Notes under the pieces: generated by a model
Told to the model about the DNA's origin: nothing
Databases searched by the model: none
What the model saw: only the letters and a program-made list of their open reading frames with translations
Position numbers and translations under genes: made by a program
From: Cryobacterium sp. Y11
GTDB taxonomy: Bacteria; Actinomycetota; Actinomycetes; Actinomycetales; Microbacteriaceae
Length of the DNA stretch: 64,000 nt
Direction: 5' to 3'
Assembly (NCBI RefSeq): GCF_002929535.1
Contig: NZ_PJJO01000052.1
Coordinates: 1-64,000, forward strand
In this document: piece by piece, positions 42,707 to 54,639 of the stretch
How positions within the stretch are numbered: the stretch's first letter is position 1
Layout: every line of letters begins with the position of its first letter

Positions 42707-43723
42707 ATGACTAACACGACCGCGACCGGCGTGAAGACAGAACCGGGTATCAAGGCCATTCGCCTGCGCCACCCGTGGCGCAACACCTTCGCGGTCGTGC
42801 TACTGCTCATCGTTGCGTTGTTCGTCGCCGATGCGGCGATGCGCCCGGCCTACGACTGGCCGGCGGTTGGTAAGTACCTCTTTGACCAGCGCATCTCGCA
42901 GGCGGCGTTCATTACCCTGCAACTGACGGTCTACTCGATGGTCATCGCGATCATTCTCGGGGTGACTCTGGCCATCATGCGGCTCTCACCTAACGCCGTC
43001 GTCAACAGTATCGCCTGGGTGTACCTCTGGATCTTCCGTGGTACCCCGGTGTATGTGCAACTCGCATTCTGGGGCCTGATCGGCACGATTTATCAGACCA
43101 TCGACATTGGGTTGCCCTTCACCGAGCCGTGGGTGTCTTTTCCAACCCGGGTCGCGTTGAGCGCGTTCATTCTCGCGATCGTGGGACTGGCCCTCAACGA
43201 GGCCGCTTACATGGCCGAAATCGTGCGCGCCGGGCTGCTCTCGGTCGACAACGGTCAGGAAGAAGCTGCGACCGCGCTCGGCATGAGCTGGTTCCAGACA
43301 ATGGTGCGCATTGTTGTTCCGCAGTCGATGCGGGTGATCATTCCGCCGGCTGGCAACGAGGTCATCTCGATGCTCAAGACAACGTCGCTCGTGACAGCGA
43401 TTCCGTTCACACTCGAGCTCTACACCCGCTCCCGCGACATCGCCGCCGTCACCTTTGACACGGTACCGATGCTCATTGTCGCATCGATCTGGTACCTGTT
43501 CTTCACCTCCATTCTCATGGTCGGCCAATACTTTCTCGAGAAGCGGTTCGCCCGCGGCATCGGCGACCGCCGTCCAGACAAGAAAACGGATGACGCCACC
43601 GCGTCGATCACGGGCGCTGCGACCAGCTTCCCCTACGTCGTCGGCAGCGGTCAGCCGACCGTTGTGCCGCCGCCAATCGCATCCGCTGACCCGCCGACCG
43701 ACCCGCCGAAGGGAGACCGCTAA
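42707..43723 (+). CDS. ABC transporter permease, polar amino-acid type (second system)
   Basis: 338 aa. [50 protein letters not shown] and the EAA loop [36 protein letters not shown] are typical. A Pro/Thr/Ala-rich tail of about 45 residues follows the last membrane helix. Its stop overlaps the ATPase start (TAATG). Paralogue of the 15719 permease. Confidence 0.94.
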   Translation: MTNTTATGVKTEPGIKAIRLRHPWRNTFAVVLLLIVALFVADAAMRPAYDWPAVGKYLFDQRISQAAFITLQLTVYSMVIAIILGVTLAIMRLSPNAVVNSIAWVYLWIFRGTPVYVQLAFWGLIGTIYQTIDIGLPFTEPWVSFPTRVALSAFILAIVGLALNEAAYMAEIVRAGLLSVDNGQEEAATALGMSWFQTMVRIVVPQSMRVIIPPAGNEVISMLKTTSLVTAIPFTLELYTRSRDIAAVTFDTVPMLIVASIWYLFFTSILMVGQYFLEKRFARGIGDRRPDKKTDDATASITGAATSFPYVVGSGQPTVVPPPIASADPPTDPPKGDR

Positions 43724-44502
43724 TGGTCGCCTCCGTTTCTGACATCCCCATGGTGGTCGCCGACCGCGTCTCGAAGAGCTTCGGCTCCAACGAGGTACTC
43801 AAGAGCATCTCGCTCGAGGTCAAGCGCGGGGAGGTCATGTGCCTGGTCGGACCCAGCGGCTCCGGCAAGTCCACCTTTCTGCGCTGCATCAACCACCTCG
43901 AGGTCGTCTCCGCCGGACGCCTCAGCGTCGACGGGGAGCTCATCGGATACCGGGAAGTCAACGACAAGCTCTATGAGATGCGGCCGAAGGAGGCCGCTCG
44001 GCAGCGCCGCGACATCGGCATGGTGTTTCAGCGCTTCAACCTGTTTCCGCACATGACCGCCCTGCAGAACGTGATGGAAGCACCCATTCGAGTCAAGGGG
44101 CTGTCCAGGGCGGGCGTAGAGACTAATGCTCGCGCCCTGCTGGCCCGAGTCGGGCTCGCCGAACGCGCCGACTACTACCCCGCGCATCTCTCTGGTGGTC
44201 AGCAGCAGCGGGTAGCGATTGCCCGCGCCCTGGCGATGGAGCCCAAGCTCATGCTGTTTGACGAGCCGACCAGCGCGCTCGACCCGGAGCTCGTCGGCGA
44301 GGTTCTCGACGTCATGCAGGGCCTGGCCCGTGACGGTATGACCATGATCGTGGTCACCCACGAGATGGGCTTCGCCCGCGAGGTTGCCGATTCGCTCGTC
44401 TTCATGGATGGCGGAGTTGTCGTCGAAAGTGGCATCCCCACCGAGGTACTCGCTAATCCCCAGCACAACCGAACCCGAGCCTTCCTCTCCAAGGTGCTCT
44501 AG
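43723..44502 (+). CDS. ABC transporter ATP-binding protein, polar amino-acid type (second system)
   Basis: 259 aa. Walker [11 protein letters not shown] loop [21 protein letters not shown], signature [16 protein letters not shown], Walker [17 protein letters not shown] and VTHEMGF. It carries the same insertion between Walker A and Q loop as the paralogue at 16651 ([17 protein letters not shown]). A strong hairpin follows 16 bp after the stop. Confidence 0.95.
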   Translation: MVASVSDIPMVVADRVSKSFGSNEVLKSISLEVKRGEVMCLVGPSGSGKSTFLRCINHLEVVSAGRLSVDGELIGYREVNDKLYEMRPKEAARQRRDIGMVFQRFNLFPHMTALQNVMEAPIRVKGLSRAGVETNARALLARVGLAERADYYPAHLSGGQQQRVAIARALAMEPKLMLFDEPTSALDPELVGEVLDVMQGLARDGMTMIVVTHEMGFAREVADSLVFMDGGVVVESGIPTEVLANPQHNRTRAFLSKVL

Positions 44503-44518
44503 CCCCACCCCATTCTGG

Positions 44519-44540
44519 ACGGGGCCTGGGCCCCGTTTAT
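44519..44540. terminator. terminator between ABC operon and hrpA (convergent)
   Basis: ACGGGGCC/GGCCCCGT (44519-44526/44529-44536) followed by TTAT. A second near-palindrome, TAAACTGGGCCC-GGGTTTA, follows directly and could serve the opposite strand. Confidence 0.8.
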
Positions 44541-44577
44541 AAACTGGGCCCGGGTTTAGAGGTGGGCTCGGGGCAAA

Positions 44578-47500
44578 CTACCCGGCGAGCACCTTCTGAA
44601 TGCGTTGCAGCGAGACGGACTCCGCAGCCTTGAGCTCCTGTGCAAACAGGCTGATGCGCAGCTCCTCTATCATCCAGCGGGCGCGCAGAACAAAGACGTC
44701 AGCATCCGCTTTCAGGGGCATCGTGCCGCCGGCGTTCTCGAAGCGGGTGGTGGCGGCCTGGGTTTCGTTCATCCACACCCGGTCGCGGCTGGGATTGTCG
44801 ACGAGTTTCGGTATCCGCGCGCTGATTCCACCGAGATACCGCGGCAGGTGCCGCAACTGGGCCAGGCCGGTCTCGCTGACAAATCCGGGGTACACCAGCG
44901 CCGTGAGCTGCTGGCGGGCATCGCTGATTCCGGGTAGCAGCGCCATGCTCGTTGCGGCTTTAAGCGCCTTATCGGCCACGCGCTGAGCGGTCAGAATGCG
45001 GGCGACTAAACCGACAGTTTCGAACATGGAATCCATCACGACCCCTGACACGCGGTCGCGAATGGTGTCGAATTCCGCCTTCATGAAGACCTGCCCGCCC
45101 GGGCGTACCCGAAAGAGCACATCGTCGACCGCGGCCGCGAGACAATCCTCAAACAGGGCCTGCGTGCTCTTGTACGGACTCGTCGCGAGGCTGAGCTTCT
45201 CGGCGGCGGTGAGATGCTGCTGAACATACGCGGCCGGTGACGGTGTCGCGAGCAGCAGCAACCGCCGCACACCGCGGGGCAGCGAGCGGGCTTGCTCCAG
45301 CTCGGTGCTCATCATGCGAATCGAAACGGATGACCCGTCGTCGACGAGCGTCGGATACCCGCGAATCGTGTTGTCGCCCTGCTTGGTGTCCAGGAAGCGG
45401 GGGAGTTCGGCGAGGTCCCAGGTGGTGATTCCGCCCCGCTCGATCGCATTGCTCGGCGCGGCGGAGCTCGTCGCCTGTGCGACGCTCTCGCGCACCCGGG
45501 TGCGGAGCCGGCGCTGCAGATCGGCGAGGTCCTTATCGGCGGCGACCGTGCGACCGCGCTCGTCGGTGACGACGAAGGTCATGCGGAGGTGCGACGGAAT
45601 TCGGTCGAGCTCGAAGTCGTGCGCGTTGACCGGCACGTAGGTGAGCTTCTGAATCAGTGCCGCGAGCGTCTCGGCAAACGACGCAGAGGGCACCTGTGTT
45701 GGCAGGGTTTCGACGATGCCGGGCTCGCCGGGCAGTTCGCCCAGTAGCCGAGCGGCCCAGTCGGCTGCGGGAACGACATTGCGCCGAATACTCTTCGGCA
45801 GCGACTTGATCATGGCGGTCACCAGTTCGGCGCGAAGGCCAGGCACCTGCCAGTCGAAACCGTTCGACGACAGGCGGGCCAGCAGCGCGAGCGGAATGCG
45901 CACGGTGACGCCGTCGTCTTCTTCACCGGGTTCGAAGCGGTAGCCAAGCGTCAGGCGCTGGTCACCCTGCTGCCAGCTCGGCGGAAAGAGCCCCTCGTCG
46001 ATCTCGGGGGAGTCCTCGGCCACGAGCGCGTCCGCGGTCATGGTCAGCAGATCGGGGGTGTCGAACCGAGCGGTGCGCCACCAGCCCTCGAAGCTCTTGG
46101 TCGACGATACCTCGGCTGGAATGCGGCGCTGGTAGAAGTCGAAAACGGCTTCATCATCAAAGAGGATGTCCCGGCGCCGGGTGCGCTCCTCCAGCTCGGC
46201 AAGTTCCTCCCGCAGCCTCGCATTGGCCCGTTCGAAAGCCCACATTCCGGGGTCGCCGGTCTGGCCGGGCCTGCCGCCGCGGCTCGCGCTTGAGCCGACG
46301 GCTGGTGCACGGCCGGAACCGCGCCCGCTAGAGGCATCGCCGCCATCGACCGAAATGCTCACGCGTTCATTGCGGGATGGCCCGCGTGAGCCGCGATCCG
46401 CTTCCTTCTCCGCCGCCGATGATTGCGGCCCAGATGCACGGTCCCATTCACCCTCCACCAGCGCGTGGCGAATGAACAGCTCGCGCGCATAGGCCGGGTC
46501 GATCCGGGAGAACTGCACGCGGCGGCGGGCCACGATCGGCACGCCGTACAGGGTCACCCGCTCGTAAACCACGGCGGCGCCCTGCTTCATTTCCCAGTGC
46601 GGTTCGGAGTAGCTGCGCTTGCACAGGTTGCCGGCGAGCGGCTCGGCCCAGGCCGGGTCGACAACCGCGTTCATGCGGGCGAAGAGTCGGCTCGTTTCGA
46701 CCAGTTCGGCGCTCATGACAGCGTTCGGCTGCTTCTTGGCCAGGGTCGACCCCGGGAAAAGTACGAAGCGTTGCTGCCGGGCCCCGACGTAGTCCTTCTT
46801 TGCGACGTCTTTCAGACCGATGTGTGAGAGCAGCCCGGCCAGCAGCGACCGATGCACGCCGTCGGGGTTCGCGCTCGGTTCACTAAGGTGCAGGCCGAGC
46901 GGCTTGGCGAGCTGACGCAACTGGCGCAGCACGTCCTGCCATTCGCGCACCCGCAGATAGTTGAGGTACTCGTTCTTGCACAGGCGTCGAAAAGCGCTCG
47001 AGCCGAGCTCGGACTGCTGCTTCTCGAGGTAGTTCCAGAGATTGAGCAGGCTGAGAAAGTCGCTCGTGGGGTCGGCGAACCTGGCATGAAACTGGTCGGC
47101 CTGGGCGCGTCGCTCGAGCGGGCGTTCGCGCGGGTCCTGAATGGTCAGCCCGGCGACGATCGCCATGACTTCCCGGCTGGTGCCCTGCGTCTTCGACTCG
47201 ATCACCATGCGCCCAAAGCGCGGGTCGATCGGCAGCTGCGCGAGCTGCTGGCCGATGCGGGTCAGGCGCGGGGTGGCTGGGCCGGTGGCAGCGGCGGGGG
47301 CGAGGGCATCCGCTTCACCGGTTATACGACCACGACCGCTCTTGGTGCGCCCGGCGCCTTCGGCCTCGATGGCGCCGAGTTCGGCAAGCAGGTCGAGGCC
47401 GTCCTTGATATTGCGCGAGTCCGGCGGGGTCAAGAAGGGGAACGAGGCGATGTCGCCGAGGCCGAGCGAGATCATCTGCAGAATGACCGCGGCGAGGTTG

Positions 47501-48666
47501 GTGCGCAGAATTTCTGGCTCGGTATATTCCGGGCGGCGCATATAGTCCTCTTCGGAATATAACCGAATTGCAATACCGTCGCTCGTGCGCCCGCTGCGAC
47601 CGCTGCGCTGGTTGCCAGAGGCCTGCGAGATCGCTTCGATCGGCAGCCGTTGCACCTTGGAGCGCACGCTGTACCGGCTGATGCGCGCGGTTCCGGCGTC
47701 AATGACATAGCGGATGCCCGGCACCGTCAAGCTGGTCTCGGCCACGTTAGTCGCGAGCACGATGCGCCGTTTTACCCCGGCCACGGTCGACGGCTGGAAC
47801 ACCCGGTGCTGGTCGGCCGACGACAACCGACCGTAGAGCGGCAGCACCTCGGTAGGGTTGCGGCTGGCCGAGGAGGCGTACTTGCCCTGCAGCGCGACGG
47901 CGGCGTCCCGAATCTCGGTCTCGCCGGAAAGAAAGACCAGCACGTCGCCGTTCGACTCGCGTTCGAGCTCGTCGAGAGCCGTGGTGATGCCCTCGATGTA
48001 GTCGCGGTCAACCGGGGGAGCGGCATCCGCCGTGTCGTCATCATCGTCGATACCGGGCTCAGCCACCAGTGGCCGGTAGCGAATCTCCACGGGGAAGGTG
48101 CGCCCTGACACCTCGACGACCGGCGCCGGGGTACCGTCCGCGGCCGCGAAATGCTGCGCGAAACTGGCCGGGTCGATGGTGGCCGAGGTGATGATGAGCT
48201 TCAGATCGGGGCGCTTGGGTAACAGTTGCCGCAGGTAACCGAGCAGAAAGTCAATGTTGAGGCTACGCTCGTGTGCCTCGTCGATGATGATCGTGTCGTA
48301 CTTGCGCAGCATGCGGTCGCGGTGAATCTCATTCAAGAGGATGCCGTCGGTCATCAACTTAATGCGGGTGTCCGCGCCGACTTTGTCGGTGAACCGCACC
48401 TGGTAGCCGACGAGCTGGCCGACCTCCTGGCCGAGTTCCTCGGCGATGCGCTCGGCGATGGTGCGCGCGGCGAGCCGGCGCGGTTGAGTGTGGCCGATGT
48501 TCTTGCGGCCCAGCTCCAGACAGATCTTGGGCAGCTGGGTGGTCTTACCCGAACCGGTCGATCCGGCGACGATGACCACCTGGTTGTCGCGAATGGCGCG
48601 GGCGATGTCGTCCCGACGCTGGCTGACCGGCAACTCCGGTGGGAAGGTGATATTGAGCGTTTCCAT
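44578..48666 (-). CDS. hrpA: ATP-dependent RNA helicase HrpA
   Basis: 1362 aa, DEAH-box family. Walker A AGSTGSGKTTQLPKICLELG, TQPRRLAARTIAERIA, DEAH in IIIDEAHERSLNIDFLLGYL, SAT in LIITSATIDPASFAQHF, then LVFLSGETEI, ATNVAETSLTVPGIRYVIDAG and QRSGRSGR. The HA2/OB regions and the long HrpA-specific C-terminus (DUF3418) follow, near full length compared with E. coli HrpA (about 1300). A Gly/Ser/Arg-rich low-complexity insert of about 65 residues (EKEADRGSRGPSRNERVSIS onward) interrupts the region between the DUF1605/OB domain and the C-terminal domain. It acts on structured RNA and stalled ribosomes; the role here is inferred. Confidence 0.95.
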   Translation of the reverse strand: METLNITFPPELPVSQRRDDIARAIRDNQVVIVAGSTGSGKTTQLPKICLELGRKNIGHTQPRRLAARTIAERIAEELGQEVGQLVGYQVRFTDKVGADTRIKLMTDGILLNEIHRDRMLRKYDTIIIDEAHERSLNIDFLLGYLRQLLPKRPDLKLIITSATIDPASFAQHFAAADGTPAPVVEVSGRTFPVEIRYRPLVAEPGIDDDDDTADAAPPVDRDYIEGITTALDELERESNGDVLVFLSGETEIRDAAVALQGKYASSASRNPTEVLPLYGRLSSADQHRVFQPSTVAGVKRRIVLATNVAETSLTVPGIRYVIDAGTARISRYSVRSKVQRLPIEAISQASGNQRSGRSGRTSDGIAIRLYSEEDYMRRPEYTEPEILRTNLAAVILQMISLGLGDIASFPFLTPPDSRNIKDGLDLLAELGAIEAEGAGRTKSGRGRITGEADALAPAAATGPATPRLTRIGQQLAQLPIDPRFGRMVIESKTQGTSREVMAIVAGLTIQDPRERPLERRAQADQFHARFADPTSDFLSLLNLWNYLEKQQSELGSSAFRRLCKNEYLNYLRVREWQDVLRQLRQLAKPLGLHLSEPSANPDGVHRSLLAGLLSHIGLKDVAKKDYVGARQQRFVLFPGSTLAKKQPNAVMSAELVETSRLFARMNAVVDPAWAEPLAGNLCKRSYSEPHWEMKQGAAVVYERVTLYGVPIVARRRVQFSRIDPAYARELFIRHALVEGEWDRASGPQSSAAEKEADRGSRGPSRNERVSISVDGGDASSGRGSGRAPAVGSSASRGGRPGQTGDPGMWAFERANARLREELAELEERTRRRDILFDDEAVFDFYQRRIPAEVSSTKSFEGWWRTARFDTPDLLTMTADALVAEDSPEIDEGLFPPSWQQGDQRLTLGYRFEPGEEDDGVTVRIPLALLARLSSNGFDWQVPGLRAELVTAMIKSLPKSIRRNVVPAADWAARLLGELPGEPGIVETLPTQVPSASFAETLAALIQKLTYVPVNAHDFELDRIPSHLRMTFVVTDERGRTVAADKDLADLQRRLRTRVRESVAQATSSAAPSNAIERGGITTWDLAELPRFLDTKQGDNTIRGYPTLVDDGSSVSIRMMSTELEQARSLPRGVRRLLLLATPSPAAYVQQHLTAAEKLSLATSPYKSTQALFEDCLAAAVDDVLFRVRPGGQVFMKAEFDTIRDRVSGVVMDSMFETVGLVARILTAQRVADKALKAATSMALLPGISDARQQLTALVYPGFVSETGLAQLRHLPRYLGGISARIPKLVDNPSRDRVWMNETQAATTRFENAGGTMPLKADADVFVLRARWMIEELRISLFAQELKAAESVSLQRIQKVLAG

Positions 48667-48753
48667 GAAGCTTCAATGTTACTTCGGTCGTATCACTGCT
48701 TTCGCGGTCAGTGAACATTAGGGGTTGGCGGGCAGACGGGGAACCGCGACTTA

Positions 48754-49599
<846 letters not shown>

Positions 49600-49621
49600 C
49601 CCGCAGCATGTGTGTAATAGG

Positions 49622-49655
49622 GTGGCCCCGCGTGACCGATGGTCTGCGGGGCCAC
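49622..49655 (+). terminator. hairpin terminator after the aldo/keto reductase
   Basis: GTGGCCCCGC (49622-49631) pairs with GCGGGGCCAC (49646-49655), 14-base loop, no U tract. Confidence 0.7.
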
Positions 49656-49760
49656 TGTGCGCCAGGTCAGATTCGGCCCGCCAGCGGCGTACATTGGACT
49701 GCGCTGCGTTTTCCTCCGCGCGGGTGCGCGCGTTTGCGCTCCGGTTGACAGAAAGTTTCC

Positions 49761-50426
49761 ATGAACCCGATTGAATGGCTGTTCGACGCCCAGTTGCAGA
49801 TCGGCACTCAGACCATTCTGTGGCGTGAAGTTATCGGTAACGCGTTTGGGATCGCGAGCGCGATTGGCGGAATGCGCCGCAAGATCTGGGCCTGGCCGGT
49901 CGGGATCGTCGGCAATGCGCTGTTGTTCACGGTGTTTCTCGGGGCCGTCTTCGATACGCCGAACCCGGTGAACCTGCTCGGGCAGGCCGGTCGTCAGATC
50001 ATGTTTATCGTCGTGTCAATCTTTGGCTGGGTGCAGTGGCAGCGCAGCCGCGACTCGAGCGTGAGCGTGGCCGTCGCACCGCACTGGGCCGGCAACCGAG
50101 CTCGCATCCTGCTGGCCCTGGGACTGGTCGCCGGCACCCTCGTGCTGACCCCCATCTTTCGCGCGCTCGGCTCGTTCGAACCGGTCTGGGCGGATGCCTG
50201 GATCTTCACCGGTTCCCTACTCGCGACCTACGGCATGGCTAAGGGCTGGACCGAATTCTGGCTCATTTGGGTGGCCGTCGACGTGGTCGGAGTGCCGCTG
50301 TTGATCAGCGCCGGCTACTACGCCTCGGCCGTGCTTTATCTGTTCTACGGAGCATTCACGATCATCGGATTCGTGGTCTGGGTGCGCGTGCAGCGCCGCC
50401 GGAACGCGCTGCTGGGCCTCAGATAG
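49761..50426 (+). CDS. pnuC: PnuC-type nicotinamide riboside transporter
   Basis: 221 aa with about seven membrane helices. EVIGNAFGIASAIGGMRRKIWAWPVGIVGNALLF and the C-terminal TEFWLIWVAVDVVGVPLLISAGYYASAVLYLFYG are the PnuC hallmarks (facilitated import of nicotinamide riboside for NAD synthesis). Start ATG 49761 by frame. The 160-bp leader is GC-rich but I cannot make out an NAD or other riboswitch. No nadR or kinase gene is adjacent. Confidence 0.9.
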   Translation: MNPIEWLFDAQLQIGTQTILWREVIGNAFGIASAIGGMRRKIWAWPVGIVGNALLFTVFLGAVFDTPNPVNLLGQAGRQIMFIVVSIFGWVQWQRSRDSSVSVAVAPHWAGNRARILLALGLVAGTLVLTPIFRALGSFEPVWADAWIFTGSLLATYGMAKGWTEFWLIWVAVDVVGVPLLISAGYYASAVLYLFYGAFTIIGFVVWVRVQRRRNALLGLR

Positions 50427-50492
50427 CTCGCCGGTCGTCTGTGGTAATGGCCGGGGCTGGCCGCAAGGTGTATCCCCGGAGCAGAATGGAGC

Positions 50493-52523
50493 ATGCCCAA
50501 TCACCTCGCCGACGCCATCAGCCCATATCTGCGTAGCCACGCTGGCAACCCCGTTGACTGGTTCGGTTGGGGCGCTGAGGCGTTCGCTGAGGCCCGCCGG
50601 CGCGACGTTCCGGTGCTGGTGTCGATCGGCTATTCCACCTGCCACTGGTGCCATGTCATGGCCAGGGAATCCTTCAGCGACCCGGCGATCGCCGAGTACC
50701 TGAACGCCAACTTCGTCAGCATCAAGGTCGACCGCGAGGAACATCCCGACGTCGATGCGAGCTATCTTGCCGCAGCGAGCGCGTTCGTCGAGGGACTCGG
50801 CTGGCCGCTGAACGTGTTCGTCATGCCCGACGGCCGCGCCTTCCACGCTGGAACGTACTTTCCGCCGGTCGGCCAGCCGGGGCATCCGTCATTTCGCGAC
50901 GTGCTCAGTGCGGTGACGGATGCCTGGCTCACCCGCCGCGCTGACGTGACGGCCGGTGCAGCCAGGGTGGCCGAGCTGCTCGAGGAGTCGGCGCGGCAGC
51001 TCGCCGCGGGTGGCGCATCCGGCACCGCGCCGGGTGCCAGCGCTGCCGAACGTGACCACGCTGTCGCCGAACTTGTTGGGTACGAGGACACGCTCTTCGG
51101 CGGCTTCGGCGGCGCGCCAAAGTTTCCGGTCGCTCCGGCACTGTCCTTTCTGCTCGGGCATGGATCCCACCACGGCGTTGGCCCCGAGCTCGCCCTGCGC
51201 ACCCTCAAGCTCATGGGTGCGTCACCGCTGCGCGACCCGATCGAGGGCGGCTTCTTTCGTTACGCCGTCAACCGCGACTGGAGCGATCCGCACTACGAAC
51301 GCATGCTCTACGACAACGCCCAGTTGCTTAGCCTCTATACCCGAGCCTGGATGCTCACCGGCGAGGCCTGGGCCCGCCTCGTGGCCGAAGGAATCGCCCG
51401 CTTTCTCTGCGACGTGATGCAAGTGCCGGGAGGCGGGTTCGCGAGCGCCCAGGATTCGGAGAGCACCGTCGACGGCACGCGCGTTGAGGGCGGCTACTAC
51501 GCACTCGAACGCCGTGACCGACTCCGGCAGAGGCCACCAGCCCTCGACGAGAAAATACTGACCGGCTGGAACGGCCTCGCTATCCAGGCCCTTGCGCGTG
51601 CCGGCTTCGCCTTCGACCGGCCTCACCTCATCGAAGCGGCCCGCCGGGCAGCCGACTACCTGCGTGAGCACCACGAGCGCGCCGACGGCACCCTCGTCCG
51701 CGCTTCCATCGCCGGTTCTGTCACCATCAACCAGACCGGTAACAGCACCGCTCGCACCTCCGAGGCTAAAGCCACGCTGGAGGACTACGGCATGTACTCA
51801 CGGGGACTCCTCGAACTCGCACTCGTCACCGGTGACGTCAGCTACGCCACCCAGGCTCGTCACCTGCTCGAGAGCACGCTAGCGGATGCCACCGACACGC
51901 CCGTTTTTCGCCCACCACACGGCCCGGATCCGGTGCTCAGCAACCAGGGGCTGGTCAGCGCCGTCGACCCGTCCGAGGGTGCGTACCCGTCGGGGATCTC
52001 CGCCTCGGTCGATGCCGCCCTGCTGCTGCATCACCTCACCGGCGACGATCGGTATCGTCGAGCAGCGCAGGCCGGACTCGGCCTGGTCGCCACCCTGGCC
52101 CCGCAGCGTCCGCTCGCCTTCGGCGCCGCACTGCGCCTGTTCGACGAGCTCAACAGCCCTATCGAGCAGCTCGTCATTGTCTTGCCCGACGAGCCTCACG
52201 AGCTTGACGAGCCCCACGAGTGGGACCAAGCCCGGCGAACCCAGCCCACCGTCACCCTGCAGGATCTCGCCCGTCGCCACCCGGCCAACGTGGTCGCCGC
52301 CGTAACCGAAACGCAGGCCAGCGCCTTCGCCTCAGCCGGATTCGACCTCTTCGCCGCGCGCATGGCGCCGAGCGGCCACCCCACCGCCTACCTCTGTCAT
52401 GATTTCGTCTGCCAGCTTCCGGTCACCGACCCGGCCGAGCTGCCGCCGTCGACCGTGACGGCCGAGAGCATCGCTCGCATTGTGGTCGAACGGCAACGCC
52501 CCGACTCGGCAGACCCGCACTGA
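50493..52523 (+). CDS. DUF255 thioredoxin-domain protein (YyaL/SPATA20-like)
   Basis: 676 aa. The thioredoxin-like N-terminal domain includes [38 protein letters not shown], with CHWCH as the redox-like motif, then [10 protein letters not shown] and [12 protein letters not shown]. The rest is an alpha/alpha-barrel (glycosidase-like) region: [70 protein letters not shown]. This is the full-length family. GGAG precedes ATG 50493. The function is not established. Confidence 0.92.
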   Translation: MPNHLADAISPYLRSHAGNPVDWFGWGAEAFAEARRRDVPVLVSIGYSTCHWCHVMARESFSDPAIAEYLNANFVSIKVDREEHPDVDASYLAAASAFVEGLGWPLNVFVMPDGRAFHAGTYFPPVGQPGHPSFRDVLSAVTDAWLTRRADVTAGAARVAELLEESARQLAAGGASGTAPGASAAERDHAVAELVGYEDTLFGGFGGAPKFPVAPALSFLLGHGSHHGVGPELALRTLKLMGASPLRDPIEGGFFRYAVNRDWSDPHYERMLYDNAQLLSLYTRAWMLTGEAWARLVAEGIARFLCDVMQVPGGGFASAQDSESTVDGTRVEGGYYALERRDRLRQRPPALDEKILTGWNGLAIQALARAGFAFDRPHLIEAARRAADYLREHHERADGTLVRASIAGSVTINQTGNSTARTSEAKATLEDYGMYSRGLLELALVTGDVSYATQARHLLESTLADATDTPVFRPPHGPDPVLSNQGLVSAVDPSEGAYPSGISASVDAALLLHHLTGDDRYRRAAQAGLGLVATLAPQRPLAFGAALRLFDELNSPIEQLVIVLPDEPHELDEPHEWDQARRTQPTVTLQDLARRHPANVVAAVTETQASAFASAGFDLFAARMAPSGHPTAYLCHDFVCQLPVTDPAELPPSTVTAESIARIVVERQRPDSADPH

Positions 52524-52830
52524 TATCGGAATCTCCGCCTTTAACGGCACCGACAGATAAACGGATGCCCCAGCATCCGTTTGGTGCGCGCTCGCCCGCT
52601 GATCTCTGCGACGCAACACGCTACCGCCATCGGGACGTACACTGAGACGAACGCCACTGCGTGTCACCGGCCGCTGGTCGCTCGTCGCTCGTGGATCAGC
52701 TCCATGCGTGTCGAGAGTCAAGCCTCCTGAGAAGCACGCAGTGCAGCGTTCACGCCGGCATTTCGGCCGCACTCCCCGGGGCAGGTACGGATTGCCCCGC
52801 GTTCGAGTGCTCCACTTTTCAAGGAGGACC
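52524..52830. other. 307-bp intergenic region before the Stealth gene
   Basis: Contains the motif-pair hairpin at 52559-52582 and the ribosome-binding site AAGGAGG (52821-52827). Reading frames open upstream of the chosen ATG have no start signal. No promoter is clear by eye. Confidence 0.5.
52559..52582. terminator. perfect motif-pair hairpin after the DUF255 gene
   Basis: AAACGGATGC-CCCA-GCATCCGTTT: 10-bp perfect arms made of the repeated motif with a tetraloop, 35 bp after the stop codon. Short T run at the end (TTT). Confidence 0.8.
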
Positions 52831-54639
52831 ATGGCGACATTCGATATTCCCGACGCACAACCGAATGCGCGCACGGAGCCCCCCACAGACGCTCACCCCG
52901 AGTCGTTCGGTGGCGACATCTTTGACACCGACGCCTTTCGTCCCGACTCGGTTGGCTACGATTCGAGTGCGCCAGAACCGCCCACAAACACCGGCCTGAT
53001 CCCTACTCTGTCGCTCAGCAATGAGCCAGAGCTCGTGCTGATCACGCCCGATGTACGCACTCGCCGCTTCAACCGTGATGATGTCGTCGTGCGCAAGGGT
53101 GAGATCGCGCTGATCAACGGCCACTACACGCCGCGCGAATCGATGGTCAAGGACCTCGTCGCCGTGCACGACGCGCTCACCAACGCCGGCATCGACTTTC
53201 TGCTGGTGCGCGGCGACCACAATCGTCCGGTCATCGCTGTCGACCGAAAGCGGCGCAAGGAGATCACCCGGGTGCTCGCGGCGGCGTTCGCCAACGAGCC
53301 ATTTTATGCCAAGCCGCTGGATGGCACGGTGAACCAGCAGTTTCTGCTCGCCGATGGCGCACTCACCATGCTGCGCACATCCTCCGTCTTTCGGGTCTAC
53401 CGGCCACGAATCGAACCGATCGGGCGGCTGCGCTACGGCGCTCAGACCGCGTTCCAATTCGAACTGTGGCGGTTCGGCGAGGACGAAATCATTGCTCCGG
53501 TCGAAAACGCGCTTATGCGCACCCGGCTGCCGCGCGCCGAAGCTCGTGAAACCACGATCGACCTGTACGGGCGCACCTGGCTCACGCTGCAGAACATGTT
53601 CGATGATCTCGCAAGTGACGTGTCCTTCGACATCGACCTCGTATTCAGCTGGGTCGACGGGTCGAGCGACGAATTTCAGCGGGAACGCGCCAAGCGCATG
53701 CAGGCCTATGTCGTCGGCGAGGGCGACGATTCGGATGCTCGTTTTCGCCAGATCGACGAGCTCAAGTACGCCCTGCGCAGCGTCTACATGTTCGCCCCGT
53801 GGATTCGGCGCATCTTTATCGCGACCGATTCCCCCGCGCCGGAATGGTTGGCCGAGCACCCGCGCGTCACGATCATGCGTAGCGAAGACTTCTTCGTCGA
53901 CACGAGCGTGCTGCCCATCCACAACTCGCACGCCGTCGAAAGCCAGCTGCACCACATACCCGGGCTTGCCGAGCACTTTCTCTATTCCAATGACGACATG
54001 TTCTTCGGCCGACCGGTCGGTCCAGAATTATTCTTCTCTCCGGGCGGCGTGACCAAGTTTGTGGAGGCATCCACTCGAATCGGTCTCGGTGAGAACGATC
54101 CCACCCGCAGCGGCTTCGAGAACGCCGCCCGGGTGAACCGTGCCCTGCTGCGCGGTCGATTCGGCAAGGTCACCACCCGGCATCTCGAGCACACGCCGGC
54201 ACCCATGCGCAAGAGCGTGCTCCTGGAGCTGGAACGGGAGTTTCCCGAGGACTTCAGCCGCACGGCGGCCAGTCGGTTCCGCTCGGCGACCGACATCTCG
54301 GTGACCAACTCGCTGTACCACTACTACGCACTGATGACCGGTCGCGCGGTTGCGCAAACGACAGTGCGGTCGCAGTACATCGAGACGACCCTGCGCGTGG
54401 CCCTGCGACAGATGAACCGCCTGCGCAAGCGCCGCGATCAGGACATGTTCTGCCTGAACGACGGGAGCCTTCCCGAGATCACTCCCGACGTGCGTCGGGC
54501 CGCGGTCACCGAATTTCTGAACCTGTACTTTCCTATCGTTGCACCGTGGGAACGTGCCAGTGTTGCGCCTACGTCAGTACCGGAATCGGCGTCGTCATTG
54601 GAGGTTCGCGCAGTGCAGACAGAGTTTCCGACGGCGTAA
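52831..54639 (+). CDS. Stealth-family sugar-phosphate transferase
   Basis: 602 aa. Conserved regions in order: CR1 [16 protein letters not shown] (about residue 265), CR2 [25 protein letters not shown] (310-335), CR3 [33 protein letters not shown] (about 365-398) and CR4 [24 protein letters not shown] (from about 449). These define hexose-1-phosphoryltransferases of capsule/wall glycan synthesis, related to eukaryotic GNPTAB. A unique N-terminal extension of about 230 residues precedes CR1. ATG 52831 has AAGGAGG upstream. No glycosyltransferase neighbours are seen, so its acceptor is unknown. The 3' end overlaps the convergent phosphoesterase gene by 71 bp. Confidence 0.93.
   Translation: MATFDIPDAQPNARTEPPTDAHPESFGGDIFDTDAFRPDSVGYDSSAPEPPTNTGLIPTLSLSNEPELVLITPDVRTRRFNRDDVVVRKGEIALINGHYTPRESMVKDLVAVHDALTNAGIDFLLVRGDHNRPVIAVDRKRRKEITRVLAAAFANEPFYAKPLDGTVNQQFLLADGALTMLRTSSVFRVYRPRIEPIGRLRYGAQTAFQFELWRFGEDEIIAPVENALMRTRLPRAEARETTIDLYGRTWLTLQNMFDDLASDVSFDIDLVFSWVDGSSDEFQRERAKRMQAYVVGEGDDSDARFRQIDELKYALRSVYMFAPWIRRIFIATDSPAPEWLAEHPRVTIMRSEDFFVDTSVLPIHNSHAVESQLHHIPGLAEHFLYSNDDMFFGRPVGPELFFSPGGVTKFVEASTRIGLGENDPTRSGFENAARVNRALLRGRFGKVTTRHLEHTPAPMRKSVLLELEREFPEDFSRTAASRFRSATDISVTNSLYHYYALMTGRAVAQTTVRSQYIETTLRVALRQMNRLRKRRDQDMFCLNDGSLPEITPDVRRAAVTEFLNLYFPIVAPWERASVAPTSVPESASSLEVRAVQTEFPTA

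Noticed and set aside
49600..49760. NAD-type riboswitch in front of pnuC
   Set aside because: The leader holds a terminator hairpin of the preceding gene and GC-rich sequence, but no recognisable aptamer core.
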